Positions 6,662-15,412 of a stretch of DNA of 19,845 nucleotides are shown one piece after another. Within the stretch, counting starts at the first letter, position 1, and the number at the start of each line of letters is the position of its first letter. Below the pieces are notes generated by a model that saw nothing but the letters and a program-made list of their open reading frames with translations, was not told where the DNA came from and ran no database searches. Both the position numbers and the translations under genes were made by a program. The stretch covers positions 1 to 19,845 of the forward strand of contig WRJC01000057.1 of assembly GCA_009782405.1 (NCBI GenBank), written 5' to 3'. This DNA comes from Oscillospiraceae bacterium. Lineage in GTDB: Bacteria > Bacillota_A > Clostridia > Oscillospirales > WRJC01.

Positions 6662-7621
6662 ATGGATATTATCGGCATAGGGAGGCCGTGCATAGATATT
6701 TTGACAGTCGTGGAAAGTCTGCCCAAACCGAACTCCGGATCGGGGATAATCGATTTCAGCAGACAGGGCGGCGGAAATGTGGCCACAGCCATGGCGGCGG
6801 CGGCCCGGCTCGGGGCAAAAGCCGGGTTTATCGGGCTTTCGGGCAGCTGTGCGCACGGAAAAGCGCTTCGCGAAGACTTCGAGTACAACGGAGTCGATAT
6901 ATCGCATAGCGTCACAGTCGAAGGCGAACCGTCGGATTTCGCCATAATACTCTCGGATCTCGAGACCCGGGGCAGGAGCATCATGTACAAAGGAGGGGGC
7001 ATCAGGGGGATCGAACTCGGGGATTTGGAAAGGGAATATATAACGGGCGCATCCTTTTTGCACCTTGAGGGCTGCGGGGAGCCTGAGAGAACTGCGGCGG
7101 CCTGGATGAGGGCCGCGGGCAAAAAGGTTTCTTTCGACGTTTCGCGCCATTACAGGCAGATTGACGAATTCACGCCATGCATCGATGTTTTCGTGGCTTC
7201 GGAATTTTATTACAAAGCGGTTTTCGGCGAAAGCCGGGACTACGAAAAAAACAGCCGGCTGGTGGCGGGCCGGGGCCCTGAAATCGTGGTATTCACCCTC
7301 GGCGAAAAAGGCTGCGCGGGGTACTGCCGGGACGACGGGTTTTTTTATGAAGAAGCGTACAAAGTCGAAGTGTTCGACACCCTCGGGGCGGGAGACGTTT
7401 ACCACGGGGCTTTTTTGGCGGGGCTCGCAAAGGGATTCGGCGCGAAAAAATCGGCGAAGTTCGCCAATGCGGTCTCCGCCGTGAAAATTTGCCATATCGG
7501 CGGCAGGGCGGGAATACCGAATTTCGAAACTGCCGAAAAATTCATGGAAACAGGGATAATCGACGATGCGGAAATAAAATCCAGGGTGCGGCATTACCGA
7601 AACAAATGGCTGTACGGATGA
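6662..7621 (+). CDS. PfkB-family sugar kinase
   Basis: A 319-residue cytosolic kinase of the ribokinase/PfkB fold. The N-terminal signature is QGGGNVATAMAAAARLGAKAG (about 35-55), with the Gly-Gly and Asn expected for sugar binding. The C-terminal signature DTLGAGDVYHGAF (239-251) holds the anion hole and the catalytic base Asp245. Length is normal. The ATG at 6662 is chosen because GAGGGGG ends six bases before it; the upstream ATG at 6647 overlaps that ribosome site. It would transfer phosphate from ATP to a sugar hydroxyl. Together with the aldolase 46 bp downstream and the isomerase after that, it most plausibly phosphorylates the ketose made by the isomerase. The exact sugar (fructose-like, tagatose-like, deoxy or modified) cannot be read from the motifs. 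Confidence 0.88.
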   Translation: MDIIGIGRPCIDILTVVESLPKPNSGSGIIDFSRQGGGNVATAMAAAARLGAKAGFIGLSGSCAHGKALREDFEYNGVDISHSVTVEGEPSDFAIILSDLETRGRSIMYKGGGIRGIELGDLEREYITGASFLHLEGCGEPERTAAAWMRAAGKKVSFDVSRHYRQIDEFTPCIDVFVASEFYYKAVFGESRDYEKNSRLVAGRGPEIVVFTLGEKGCAGYCRDDGFFYEEAYKVEVFDTLGAGDVYHGAFLAGLAKGFGAKKSAKFANAVSAVKICHIGGRAGIPNFETAEKFMETGIIDDAEIKSRVRHYRNKWLYG

Positions 7622-7667
7622 TGCCTGGCGAATATGAATAATTACAGATCGGAGAAATATATTTTTT

Positions 7668-8504
7668 ATGGGTTACGAAAAAGCCGGAGATATAATCCGG
7701 GACGCGCACAAAAACAGATACGCGGTGGCGGCCTTCAACGCATTCAACTACGAAACGATGAAATTCGCCGTCGAGGCGGCGGACCGGGCAAAAAAACCGG
7801 TGCTGCTGCAGCATTATCCGGGCTGGTACGACTATATCTCCTTTGAAACGGCGGTGGCAATCGCCAAATCCTTGGCTTCCAAGACAAAAGTCCCCATAGG
7901 GCTCCACCTGGATCATTGCCATGAAATCGAAACGCTCAGGCACGCGATGGACTCCGGCTTCATGTCCGTCATGTACGACGGTTCGAGGCTGCCTTTTGAG
8001 GAAAATATAAGAAACACGGCGGACGTGGTCAAAGCGGCAAAAGGGTTCGGGGCGGATGTGGAAGCCGAGCTCGGCAATATCGGCAGCGCGGCGAATGTGG
8101 AAGAGTACACCGACAAAAGCAAATTCACCGACCCGGGCGACGCGCTGAGATTTTTTTCGGAAACCGGCATTTTGTCGCTTGCTGTGGCTGTGGGAAATGC
8201 GCACGGCAGCTATGCGGCGCTTCCCAACCTCGATTTCGCCCGCATTGAAACGATAAGCGGCAAGCTGAAAGCGCCGCTGGTTTTGCACGGCGGGTCGGGG
8301 ATACCCGAAAACCAGCTGCAGGAAGCGGTGCGCTGCGGAATTTCCAAGATAAACGTGGCCACCGACTATTTCCGCGCTTTTTACGAGGCGGCGAAAGCAT
8401 ATGCGGGCAGGCAGGAAGGCTGGGACATATTTTCATGCATGAGATATTCCCAAAAGGACATGACGGAATTTTTAGAGAAAAAAATAAACTTATTTCATAT
8501 TTAA
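7668..8504 (+). CDS. Class II ketose-bisphosphate aldolase (fructose/tagatose-bisphosphate type)
   Basis: A 278-residue zinc-dependent aldolase. The expected residues are all present: Asp82 and His83 in LHLDHCHE (catalytic Asp and zinc ligand), Glu134 in EAELGNIG, His179 in GNAHGSY and His207 in LHGGSGIP, with the phosphate-binding KINVATD at about 227-233. Spacing matches the tagatose-bisphosphate aldolase GatY closely. It should split a ketose phosphate into dihydroxyacetone phosphate and an aldehyde, or run the reverse reaction, in the cytosol. Its place between a PfkB kinase and an isomerase suggests it acts on the kinase product. The ribosome site GGAG is rather far (13 bases) from the ATG, so translation may be moderate. 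Fructose- versus tagatose-type specificity cannot be decided here. Confidence 0.9.
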   Translation: MGYEKAGDIIRDAHKNRYAVAAFNAFNYETMKFAVEAADRAKKPVLLQHYPGWYDYISFETAVAIAKSLASKTKVPIGLHLDHCHEIETLRHAMDSGFMSVMYDGSRLPFEENIRNTADVVKAAKGFGADVEAELGNIGSAANVEEYTDKSKFTDPGDALRFFSETGILSLAVAVGNAHGSYAALPNLDFARIETISGKLKAPLVLHGGSGIPENQLQEAVRCGISKINVATDYFRAFYEAAKAYAGRQEGWDIFSCMRYSQKDMTEFLEKKINLFHI

Positions 8505-8532
8505 AACAAACGGAACGGAGGAATTTTTGATT

Positions 8533-9912
8533 ATGGCAAGGGAAATAAAACTCAGGCTCGGTGTGGCGCCGGTCAAAAGAGGGCTCGCCTTCACGAGCAT
8601 TGAAGACGCGCTGATTTTTAAGGACATGACTTTCGGGGCTTTGAAAAATCTCGACAAAAACGTGGAGATCGTCAACATCGACAGCGTGGTGCCCGACGGC
8701 ATCGCCGCGCTTCCCGAACAGGTGCCGGAAGTGGCGAAATATCTGAAATCGCAAAATATCGACGCGCTTTTTATCCTGCATACCGATTTCGGTTCGGAGG
8801 AAGTGGTGGCGAAGCTGGGCAAAGAAATGGATCTGCCGCTTGTGCTGTGGGGCCCCAGGGACGACGGCCCGGATCCGGAAGGCATCCGGATCAGGGACAC
8901 GCAGTGCGGAATTCTGGCCAGCAGCAAGGTGCTCTCCAGGTTCGGCGTGAAATTCACGTATATAGAAAACTGCCACCCCTCGGACAATGCGTTCATTTGC
9001 GGGCTCAACGATTTTTGCAAGAGCGCGGCAGTGCTCAAAGCTTTCAAATCCATGCGCATATTGAAAATAGGCGACCGCCCGAACGCATTTTTTTCCGTGA
9101 TGTGCAATGAAGACGAGTTGCTGTCCAAATTCGGCATCGAGGTTTCGCCCCTGTCGGCGGGGAACTTGGTCTCCGGCGTCAACAAAATCGCGGCGCAGGG
9201 CGGAGAAGAACTCGAAGCCCGGATCACCTCGATGAAACGCAGGATGGATCTCTCCGCGGTGGGTGAGGAAAAGACGAGGACTTTGGCGGCGATGATTTGC
9301 TATGTCAAAAATGCGATGGACGAAGGCAATTTCGCTGCCGCGTCGATAGAGTGCTGGACGAGCCTGAACACGCTGTTCGGGATTTTGCCCTGCCAGCTCA
9401 TAGGCGAACTCACCGGGATCGGATACCCGGTGGCCTGCGAAGGGGACATATGCGGGGCGGTGACGTCCGCCATGCTCCATGCGGCAAACTACAACAGGAC
9501 CCCGTCGTTTTTCGCCGATTTGACGATACGCCACCCCACCAACGACAACGCCGAGCTTTTGTGGCATTGCGGGCCTTTCCCGAGGGCGCTGATGGGAACC
9601 AACACAAAAAACCCGGCAATCGACGAAGGCGGCAGGGGCCAGTGGGAACTCATGCAGGGGGATTTGACAATTGCGAGATTCGACAGCATAAACGGCGCAT
9701 ACTCGATGTTTCTGGGCGAGGCGAAAACCTGCGAAGGGCCAAAGACCACCGGGACTTATGTCTGGATGGAAGCCGACGACTGGATAAAATGGGAGAAAAA
9801 AATCGCCAACGGGCCGTACATACACCATGTAGCGGGAATTTACGGCCATTATGCAGATGTTTTGGGCGAGGCCTGCAAATATATCGACGGACTTGCACCC
9901 GACAGGATATAG
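8533..9912 (+). CDS. L-fucose/L-arabinose isomerase-family protein
   Basis: A 459-residue protein of the FucI/AraA superfamily (the COG2407-like branch). Candidate manganese ligands and catalytic residues are Glu273 in SIECWTSL, Glu303 and Asp305 in ACEGDICGAV, and the histidines in YIHHVAGIYGHY (431-439). The N-terminal half has the Rossmann-like pattern of the family. It would convert an aldose to a ketose. It is shorter than classical L-fucose isomerase (about 590 residues), as is usual in this branch, whose members have various or unknown substrates. The ATG at 8533 is chosen with GGAGG 11 bases before it; an in-frame TTG at 8527 has a spacing of five and is also possible. Only 28 bp separates it from the aldolase and 28 bp from the hybrid kinase gene, which supports one operon. 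Confidence 0.82.
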   Translation: MAREIKLRLGVAPVKRGLAFTSIEDALIFKDMTFGALKNLDKNVEIVNIDSVVPDGIAALPEQVPEVAKYLKSQNIDALFILHTDFGSEEVVAKLGKEMDLPLVLWGPRDDGPDPEGIRIRDTQCGILASSKVLSRFGVKFTYIENCHPSDNAFICGLNDFCKSAAVLKAFKSMRILKIGDRPNAFFSVMCNEDELLSKFGIEVSPLSAGNLVSGVNKIAAQGGEELEARITSMKRRMDLSAVGEEKTRTLAAMICYVKNAMDEGNFAAASIECWTSLNTLFGILPCQLIGELTGIGYPVACEGDICGAVTSAMLHAANYNRTPSFFADLTIRHPTNDNAELLWHCGPFPRALMGTNTKNPAIDEGGRGQWELMQGDLTIARFDSINGAYSMFLGEAKTCEGPKTTGTYVWMEADDWIKWEKKIANGPYIHHVAGIYGHYADVLGEACKYIDGLAPDRI

Positions 9913-9940
9913 CCTGAACATTTGACAGGGGGAACATATT

Positions 9941-12900
9941 TTGAAATTGATAGGGAAGCTGACTATCCCGATAGTATGCGCGGTGTTTTGCCTGGGCCTG
10001 ATAAGTTTTATCGTGCTCAATTCATCGTTTGCCGGTATGCGCGAAGAACATGTCAAGGACGTGCTTGAAAACCGCATAGAATTCATACTGAGCCAGATCG
10101 ATGTCAGCGCGCAGAAATCCGTGAATGAAGCTTCCTTGTTCGTTCGGCTCCCGGTTGTAGTCGAGGCATACAAAATGGCCCTGAAAAACGAAAACGCCTA
10201 CAACCGGGACGACCCTGACCCGTATGCGCCGGAGTATCAGGAAGCGCGCGAATATCTGCGCCGCGAGCTCGCGCCCGTTTTGGAGGTTTATGAGCAATTG
10301 GCCGGCAAAAGGCTCGAATTGCACCTTCATCTCCCAAATGGGCTGAGCTTGGCCCGTCTGTGGCGCGATCCGGCCACCGGAGAGCAGGGGACCGGAAACG
10401 ACGCAAGGGGAAACGATATTTCAGACGACCTCCGCGCATACAGGTCTACGGTGCTTCGGGTGCTCGATACGGGGGAAACGACCATGGGGTTGGAACCGGG
10501 CAGCGGGGGTTTTGCCATACGCGGCGTCATTCCGGTTTTCGACCCGGGCGCAGACGGGATTTTTGGCACAGACGACGACATATTGCTCGGATCTGCGGAG
10601 GTGCTTCAGCAATTCGAGCCGATTTTAGATGCCGCAATGGAAGAAGACAAGGTATATATCTCCCTTTACGCCAACAAAGAATTGACCGGAATTTCCCCCG
10701 AATTGGACAACCCGGACAAGTATCCGCCAAAAGGGGAGGACTTCATACGGATCATCGAAGCAAAAGACGCTTCAATCGAATCGCTCATAACCCCAAAATT
10801 GCTGCAAAACGGAAAAAACGCCGATGAAACTTTTTTTGAGGATCACGGTTCCATGGTGCTTGCGCTGCACCCCCTTGTCGATTATCACGGTGATCAAGTG
10901 GGAGTCATCGTATGCGCGATGGACACGGAAATGGTGGCCGCTTTCGCGAATGCCGCTTCTATAATGATGGCGGTGATGTTCGCGGGAATCGCCATAGTGT
11001 TTTTCATCGTTTTTGTATTGCTGCTGCGAAGGTCGGTAATACGCCCGCTGGCCATGGTCAGGTCAAAAATTCAGGACATCGCCGAAGACCGCGCCGACCT
11101 CAGCGAACAGATTTACTGCCCGCAAAAAGATGAAATCGGGGAATCGGTAAAATGGTTCAACGCGCTGATCGCGAAATTGAGGAGCATATTGGCGGAAGGG
11201 CAGGAAATGGCCCACTACTACAAGTCGATTCTCGATTCGATCCCGTTTTTGGTTTCCGTCCAGGACAAAGAGATGAAATGGACTTTCATCAATTCCGCAT
11301 TTGAAGAATTTATCGGAAAAAAGCGCGAGGATCTCATAGGCCTGTCATGCAGCGATTCGGCCGTCGGCATTTGCGGCACGGAAAACTGCGCGATTGCCTG
11401 CGCGAAACGCGGGGTGAAACAGACGCGCTTTGTCCACGGGGGCGTATCCTATCAGGTCGAAGTGAAAGTGCTCAGCAACCTGCAAAATGAAATCACGGGA
11501 TATATCGAAATCATCCAAAACATATCCCAGATCGAAAAAATGGCCAAACAGCAGGCGGAAGCCGATGCCGCAAGCCGCGCCAAGAGCGATTTTTTAGCCA
11601 CCATGAGCCACGAAATACGCACGCCGCTAAATGCGATCATGGGCATGACTTCCATGGGCAAATCGTCGGGCGACATCGAGCGGGCCAAATACGCTTTGGG
11701 CAAAATCGAGGACGCTTCGGTGCATCTGCTGGGAATTATAAACAACATCCTCGACATGTCAAAAATCGAAGCGGGCAAATTTGAATTGTCGGAAGAAGAA
11801 TTCACTGTCGAAAAGATGTTGCAAAGGGTCGTAAATGTCACATCGTTTCGCATGGAAGAAAAAAAGCAAAATTTCAATCTGAACATAGGGAAAAACATAC
11901 CCCCGCTGATCGGGGACGACCAGCGGCTGGCGCAGGTCATCACGAATTTGCTGGGCAATGCCGCAAAATTCACCCCGAGGGAGGGAACCATAAATTTGAA
12001 CGTCAAATTTTTGGGCGAAAAAGACGGATATTGCGAAATCCAAATCGAAGTGGCCGATTCGGGAATCGGGCTTAGCGATGAACAGCAATCCCGGTTGTTC
12101 CAGTCTTTCCAGCAAGCCGAAAACAATACGTCCCGCAACTACGGCGGCACGGGATTGGGGCTTGCGATTTCAAAGAGCATCGTCGAGATGATGGGCGGTA
12201 AAATATGGGTCGAATCCGAAATCGAAAGGGGGGCCACATTCGCCTTCACGGCTAAAATGAAACGCGGCGGCCTGGAAACGGGGATCCCCCCGGTGAAGCC
12301 CGCGCAGCCCGAAGACGACCGAAACCATTATGATTTTGGCGGCTATGCCATATTGATAGCCGAAGACATCGACATAAACAGAGAAATCATGTCCGCGCTC
12401 TTAGAGGCGACGGGCGCCGCCATCGATTTCGCCGAAAACGGAAAAGCGGCCGTTTCCATGTTTGAAAAATGCCCGGAAAAATACAGTTTGATTTTGATGG
12501 ATATCCAAATGCCGGAAATGGACGGATACGAAGCGACCAAAACCTTGCGCAAACTCGATTTTTCGTGGGCGGGGAAAATCCCTATTGTGGCTATGACGGC
12601 AAACGTGTTCCGCGAAGACATCGAAAAATGCATTGCATCGGGAATGAACGACCATATCGGAAAGCCGATAGATGCGAACGAATTGTTTGCGAAAATAAAC
12701 AAATACATAGTTCCCGGAGCGGATCACAGCGGGCATAAGCAAAAAGAACCGGCAAAAAAAGAATCCGGAATGAAACACGGCATCGCGTGGGATCCCGGCT
12801 TCGAAACGGGAAACGGCGAAGTGGATGCGCAGCACCGCCAAGTGTTCAGGCTGGTCAACAAGCTGGTGGAAGAGTGCATGAACAAAACCGCTCCGGAAAA

Positions 12901-13201
12901 ATTAAAGGAAACGCTGGATTTTTTGGTCGGCTATACCGTCAGGCATTTTTCCGACGAGGAAGCTTTGCAGCTTCAGTGCGGGTATCCCGGATATGAGAAA
13001 CACAAGCAGATACACGATGACTTCATAGAGACGGTGGGCGGCCTTGTCCGGCGCTTTGCCGAAAGCGGATCGTCTGAGTGGCTCAGCGGCGATGTGAACA
13101 AAATTTTGGTGAGGTGGCTTGTGAACCATATAATGCACGAAGACAAAAAAATAGGCGAGTACATAAAAAAAGGAGAAAAAAAACATGGGCGAATATCTTG
13201 A
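9941..13201 (+). CDS. Membrane hybrid histidine kinase: Cache-like sensor, HAMP, PAS, HisKA, HATPase, REC, C-terminal hemerythrin
   Basis: A 1086-residue sensor with a TTG start, AGGGGG eight bases upstream. In order: membrane helix (about 7-27), extracytoplasmic double-Cache-like sensor (about 30-335) with an Asp-rich loop DPGADGIFGTDDD (201-213), second membrane helix (about 340-362), HAMP (363-415), PAS (425-535) with five cysteines (470-487), HisKA with His557 in MSHEIRTP, HATPase_c with NLLGNAAKFT, DSGIG and GGTGLGLAIS, and a receiver with Asp854 in LMDIQMPEMDG, Thr886 and Lys908. The last 140 residues form a bacteriohemerythrin domain with a full diiron ligand set by spacing: His965, His1002, Glu1006, His1021, His1025, His1063 and Asp1068. 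The protein could integrate an external ligand with oxygen. Output would need an Hpt protein or regulator not seen here. It sits inside the sugar operon and overlaps the next gene by 17 nt. Confidence 0.9.
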   Translation: MKLIGKLTIPIVCAVFCLGLISFIVLNSSFAGMREEHVKDVLENRIEFILSQIDVSAQKSVNEASLFVRLPVVVEAYKMALKNENAYNRDDPDPYAPEYQEAREYLRRELAPVLEVYEQLAGKRLELHLHLPNGLSLARLWRDPATGEQGTGNDARGNDISDDLRAYRSTVLRVLDTGETTMGLEPGSGGFAIRGVIPVFDPGADGIFGTDDDILLGSAEVLQQFEPILDAAMEEDKVYISLYANKELTGISPELDNPDKYPPKGEDFIRIIEAKDASIESLITPKLLQNGKNADETFFEDHGSMVLALHPLVDYHGDQVGVIVCAMDTEMVAAFANAASIMMAVMFAGIAIVFFIVFVLLLRRSVIRPLAMVRSKIQDIAEDRADLSEQIYCPQKDEIGESVKWFNALIAKLRSILAEGQEMAHYYKSILDSIPFLVSVQDKEMKWTFINSAFEEFIGKKREDLIGLSCSDSAVGICGTENCAIACAKRGVKQTRFVHGGVSYQVEVKVLSNLQNEITGYIEIIQNISQIEKMAKQQAEADAASRAKSDFLATMSHEIRTPLNAIMGMTSMGKSSGDIERAKYALGKIEDASVHLLGIINNILDMSKIEAGKFELSEEEFTVEKMLQRVVNVTSFRMEEKKQNFNLNIGKNIPPLIGDDQRLAQVITNLLGNAAKFTPREGTINLNVKFLGEKDGYCEIQIEVADSGIGLSDEQQSRLFQSFQQAENNTSRNYGGTGLGLAISKSIVEMMGGKIWVESEIERGATFAFTAKMKRGGLETGIPPVKPAQPEDDRNHYDFGGYAILIAEDIDINREIMSALLEATGAAIDFAENGKAAVSMFEKCPEKYSLILMDIQMPEMDGYEATKTLRKLDFSWAGKIPIVAMTANVFREDIEKCIASGMNDHIGKPIDANELFAKINKYIVPGADHSGHKQKEPAKKESGMKHGIAWDPGFETGNGEVDAQHRQVFRLVNKLVEECMNKTAPEKLKETLDFLVGYTVRHFSDEEALQLQCGYPGYEKHKQIHDDFIETVGGLVRRFAESGSSEWLSGDVNKILVRWLVNHIMHEDKKIGEYIKKGEKKHGRIS

Positions 13202-14162
13202 GCGCGAAACCAAGGGCATATGCCTGAGCGTGCCCAAAAACGAAGACACCGACCTGATTGTCAGATTCATCGGCGATTGGCTTGCGCCGCGAAAATGCAA
13301 TCTGCTCGTCCTTTTGACCCGTTACGGATATAAGTTTGAATCCCGCCCCGAATGCGCATCCCAAAACGCAATTTCAAAAGAAAACATGGTTAAAATAAGG
13401 GAGGCGTGTAAGCGCAACGGCATTAAGCTCGTGCCGAAAATGAATCTGATGGGCCACCAGTCCGAAAAATCGAAAGATTCGATGGACGGGCTTTTGCGGG
13501 CGCACCCCGAGTTCGACGAAACCCCCGACGCCGGCGAAGTCTTTTACTGCCGGAGCCTTTGCCCCAGCCACCCGGAGATAAAGCCTGTGATATTCGACTT
13601 GATGGACGAATTGTCCGAAGTGTGCGAATCCGACGCTTTGCATATCGGATGCGACGAAGTGTTCGACATCGGGCTGTGCGAAAGGTGCAGGGCCACAAAA
13701 AAATCCGCAGCCGACATATTCGCAGATTGGGTAAACGCGCTCGCCGGGCATCTCAGAAAAAAAGGAAGGCGCGCATATATGTGGGGGGACAGGCTGCTTT
13801 CGGAAAAGACCGGGTACGGCTTTTGGGAAGCCTCCGGAAATGGCACCGAAGACGCGATAAACAAGATAGCCAAGGACATAATGATATGCGACTGGCATTA
13901 CGGGGACATGGATGCTTATGTTTCCGTGGATATTTTTGGCAGCCACGGCTTTGATTTTCTCGTATGTCCCTGGAGATACAAAGAAAATGCGGCAAAATTT
14001 TTGACATATGCGAATGCTCACGGCAAAGAAAACCTAAAAGGATTTTTGGCCACCACATGGCACGGTTCGGCGGCGATAGCCAAGCATATTTTGAACATCG
14101 AAAAAAGCGGGGACGAAACGGTGCAAAACCTTGCATCCACGTTAAACGAATTGTTCGTTTGA
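13185..14162 (+). CDS. GH20-like glycoside hydrolase catalytic domain, cytosolic
   Basis: A 325-residue protein without a signal peptide. LHIGCDEV (152-159) matches the H-x-G-x-D-E signature of family 20 beta-N-acetylhexosaminidases, in which the Asp-Glu pair (157-158) orients the acetamido group and donates the proton. YMWGDRLL (about 198) and ATTWHGSA (about 286) fit later barrel strands. It is shorter than typical GH20 enzymes because it lacks the N-terminal companion domain. It would cleave a terminal N-acetylhexosamine-type sugar from an imported oligosaccharide. Family membership is likely; substrate is inferred. The start overlaps the hybrid kinase 3' end by 17 nt, with AGGAG nine bases before the ATG inside the kinase gene, so translation is probably coupled. 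Nine cysteines, several clustered (about 122-168), are notable for a cytosolic enzyme. Confidence 0.75.
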   Translation: MGEYLERETKGICLSVPKNEDTDLIVRFIGDWLAPRKCNLLVLLTRYGYKFESRPECASQNAISKENMVKIREACKRNGIKLVPKMNLMGHQSEKSKDSMDGLLRAHPEFDETPDAGEVFYCRSLCPSHPEIKPVIFDLMDELSEVCESDALHIGCDEVFDIGLCERCRATKKSAADIFADWVNALAGHLRKKGRRAYMWGDRLLSEKTGYGFWEASGNGTEDAINKIAKDIMICDWHYGDMDAYVSVDIFGSHGFDFLVCPWRYKENAAKFLTYANAHGKENLKGFLATTWHGSAAIAKHILNIEKSGDETVQNLASTLNELFV

Positions 14163-14204
14163 ATGCATAAATCGAAAAACTAAAAAAAGAGGAGAAAAAT
14201 TTTT

Positions 14205-15407
14205 ATGCCGACAAAAATAACAAAGGTGAGAGCCATTTGCACCGCGCCGGAAAACATACCGTTAGTGATCGTGAAGGTCGAGACCAGTCAGCCCGGGCTT
14301 TACGGCATCGGGTGCGCCACCTACACCCAGCGCTTCAAGTCGGTCGCCCACGCCGTGGACGAATACTTCGACCCGCTGCTTAGGGACATGGATCCCGCCC
14401 GCATAGAGGACATCTGGCAGATGGCCATGGTGAGCCCCTACTGGCGAAACGGCCCCGTGCTAAACAACGCGCTTTCGGGCGTCGATATGGCATTGTGGGA
14501 CATAAAAGGCAAACTGGCGAATATGCCGCTCTACGATCTGTTCGGGGGCAAGGCGAGGGAGGGCGTGAGGGTCTACCGCCACGCCGACGGCGGGAATTTG
14601 AAAGAAGTCGGGGACAGGGTGCAGGCCTTCATGGAGCAGGGAGTCCAGGTCATACGCCTCCAGTTCGGCGGCTACGGCGGCAGGGGCAGCTTTGACTCGA
14701 TGAAACCGGAAGGGGCTTGCCCCGGCGCCTATTACGATCCGCTCAGCTACCAGCTGAGGGTGCTGGAGGTGTTCGCCGCCATGCGCGAGCGGTTCGGGTT
14801 TGAAGTCGAGTTCTGCCACGATGTCCACGAACGCCTCGAACCAATCGAGGCGATACGGCTGGCCAAGGAGCTCGAACCCTATCGCCTGTATTTTCTCGAG
14901 GACGCGCTCGCGCCCGAGCAGGTGGACTGGTTTTCGATAATGCGCCAGCAGACCCATACCCCGATCGCCATGGGCGAGCTGTTCAACAACCCGATGGAGT
15001 GGATGGGGCTCATATCCAACCGGCTCATAGATTTCATCAGGGTGCATATAAGCCAGATCGGGGGGATCACCCCCGCGCGCAAGCTGGCGATACTGTGCGA
15101 GAACTTCGGGATACGCACCGCCTGGCACGGGCCGGGCGACGTTTCGCCGGTGGGCCACGCCGCAAACATCCACCTCGATCTGTCCTCCTGGAACTTCGGG
15201 GTGCAGGAATGGAGCGGCTGGAGCCAAAAATCCGAAGAAGTGTTCCCCGGCTGCCCCGAGCTTCGCAAAGGGTATGTCTACGCAAACGGCAAGCCCGGCC
15301 TTGGAATCGACATAGACGAGAGCCTGGCGGCCAAATACCCGTGCAGCGAGGAACTGCCAAAATGGACCAACGCCCGCCGCCTGGACGGCACATTGGCGCG
15401 GCCATAG
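14205..15407 (+). CDS. Enolase-superfamily sugar-acid dehydratase, ManD/RspA type
   Basis: A 400-residue member of the mannonate dehydratase (ManD/RspA) subgroup. Magnesium ligands are Asp206 in FCHDVHERL, Glu232 in FLEDALAP and Glu258 in MGELFNNP; His208 and His308 (AWHGPGD) are the expected acid/base residues. Length matches the family of about 400. The reaction is dehydration of D-mannonate or D-gluconate to 2-keto-3-deoxygluconate. The residue two after His308 is proline. In ManD proteins this position is, as I recall, Ala in the efficient enzymes and Pro in low-efficiency ones, so the true substrate may differ. Ribosome site AGAGGAG precedes the ATG by about ten bases, 42 bp after the GH20-like gene. 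Codon use is clearly more G+C-rich (AAG, CTG, AGG) than in upstream genes, which suggests a different history. Confidence 0.87.
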   Translation: MPTKITKVRAICTAPENIPLVIVKVETSQPGLYGIGCATYTQRFKSVAHAVDEYFDPLLRDMDPARIEDIWQMAMVSPYWRNGPVLNNALSGVDMALWDIKGKLANMPLYDLFGGKAREGVRVYRHADGGNLKEVGDRVQAFMEQGVQVIRLQFGGYGGRGSFDSMKPEGACPGAYYDPLSYQLRVLEVFAAMRERFGFEVEFCHDVHERLEPIEAIRLAKELEPYRLYFLEDALAPEQVDWFSIMRQQTHTPIAMGELFNNPMEWMGLISNRLIDFIRVHISQIGGITPARKLAILCENFGIRTAWHGPGDVSPVGHAANIHLDLSSWNFGVQEWSGWSQKSEEVFPGCPELRKGYVYANGKPGLGIDIDESLAAKYPCSEELPKWTNARRLDGTLARP

Positions 15408-15412
15408 GGGAG

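Noticed and set aside
8125..10173. 682-codon open frame on the minus strand
   Set aside because: It lies antisense to the aldolase, isomerase and hybrid kinase genes, which have clear family motifs and ribosome sites. Its translation is Arg/His/Pro-rich with no recognisable domain, as expected for an antisense shadow in G+C-rich DNA.
14460..15227. 255-codon minus-strand frame inside the ManD-type gene, and similar long antisense frames under other genes
   Set aside because: No domains, ribosome site or promoter; the plus-strand proteins are fully explained by known families.
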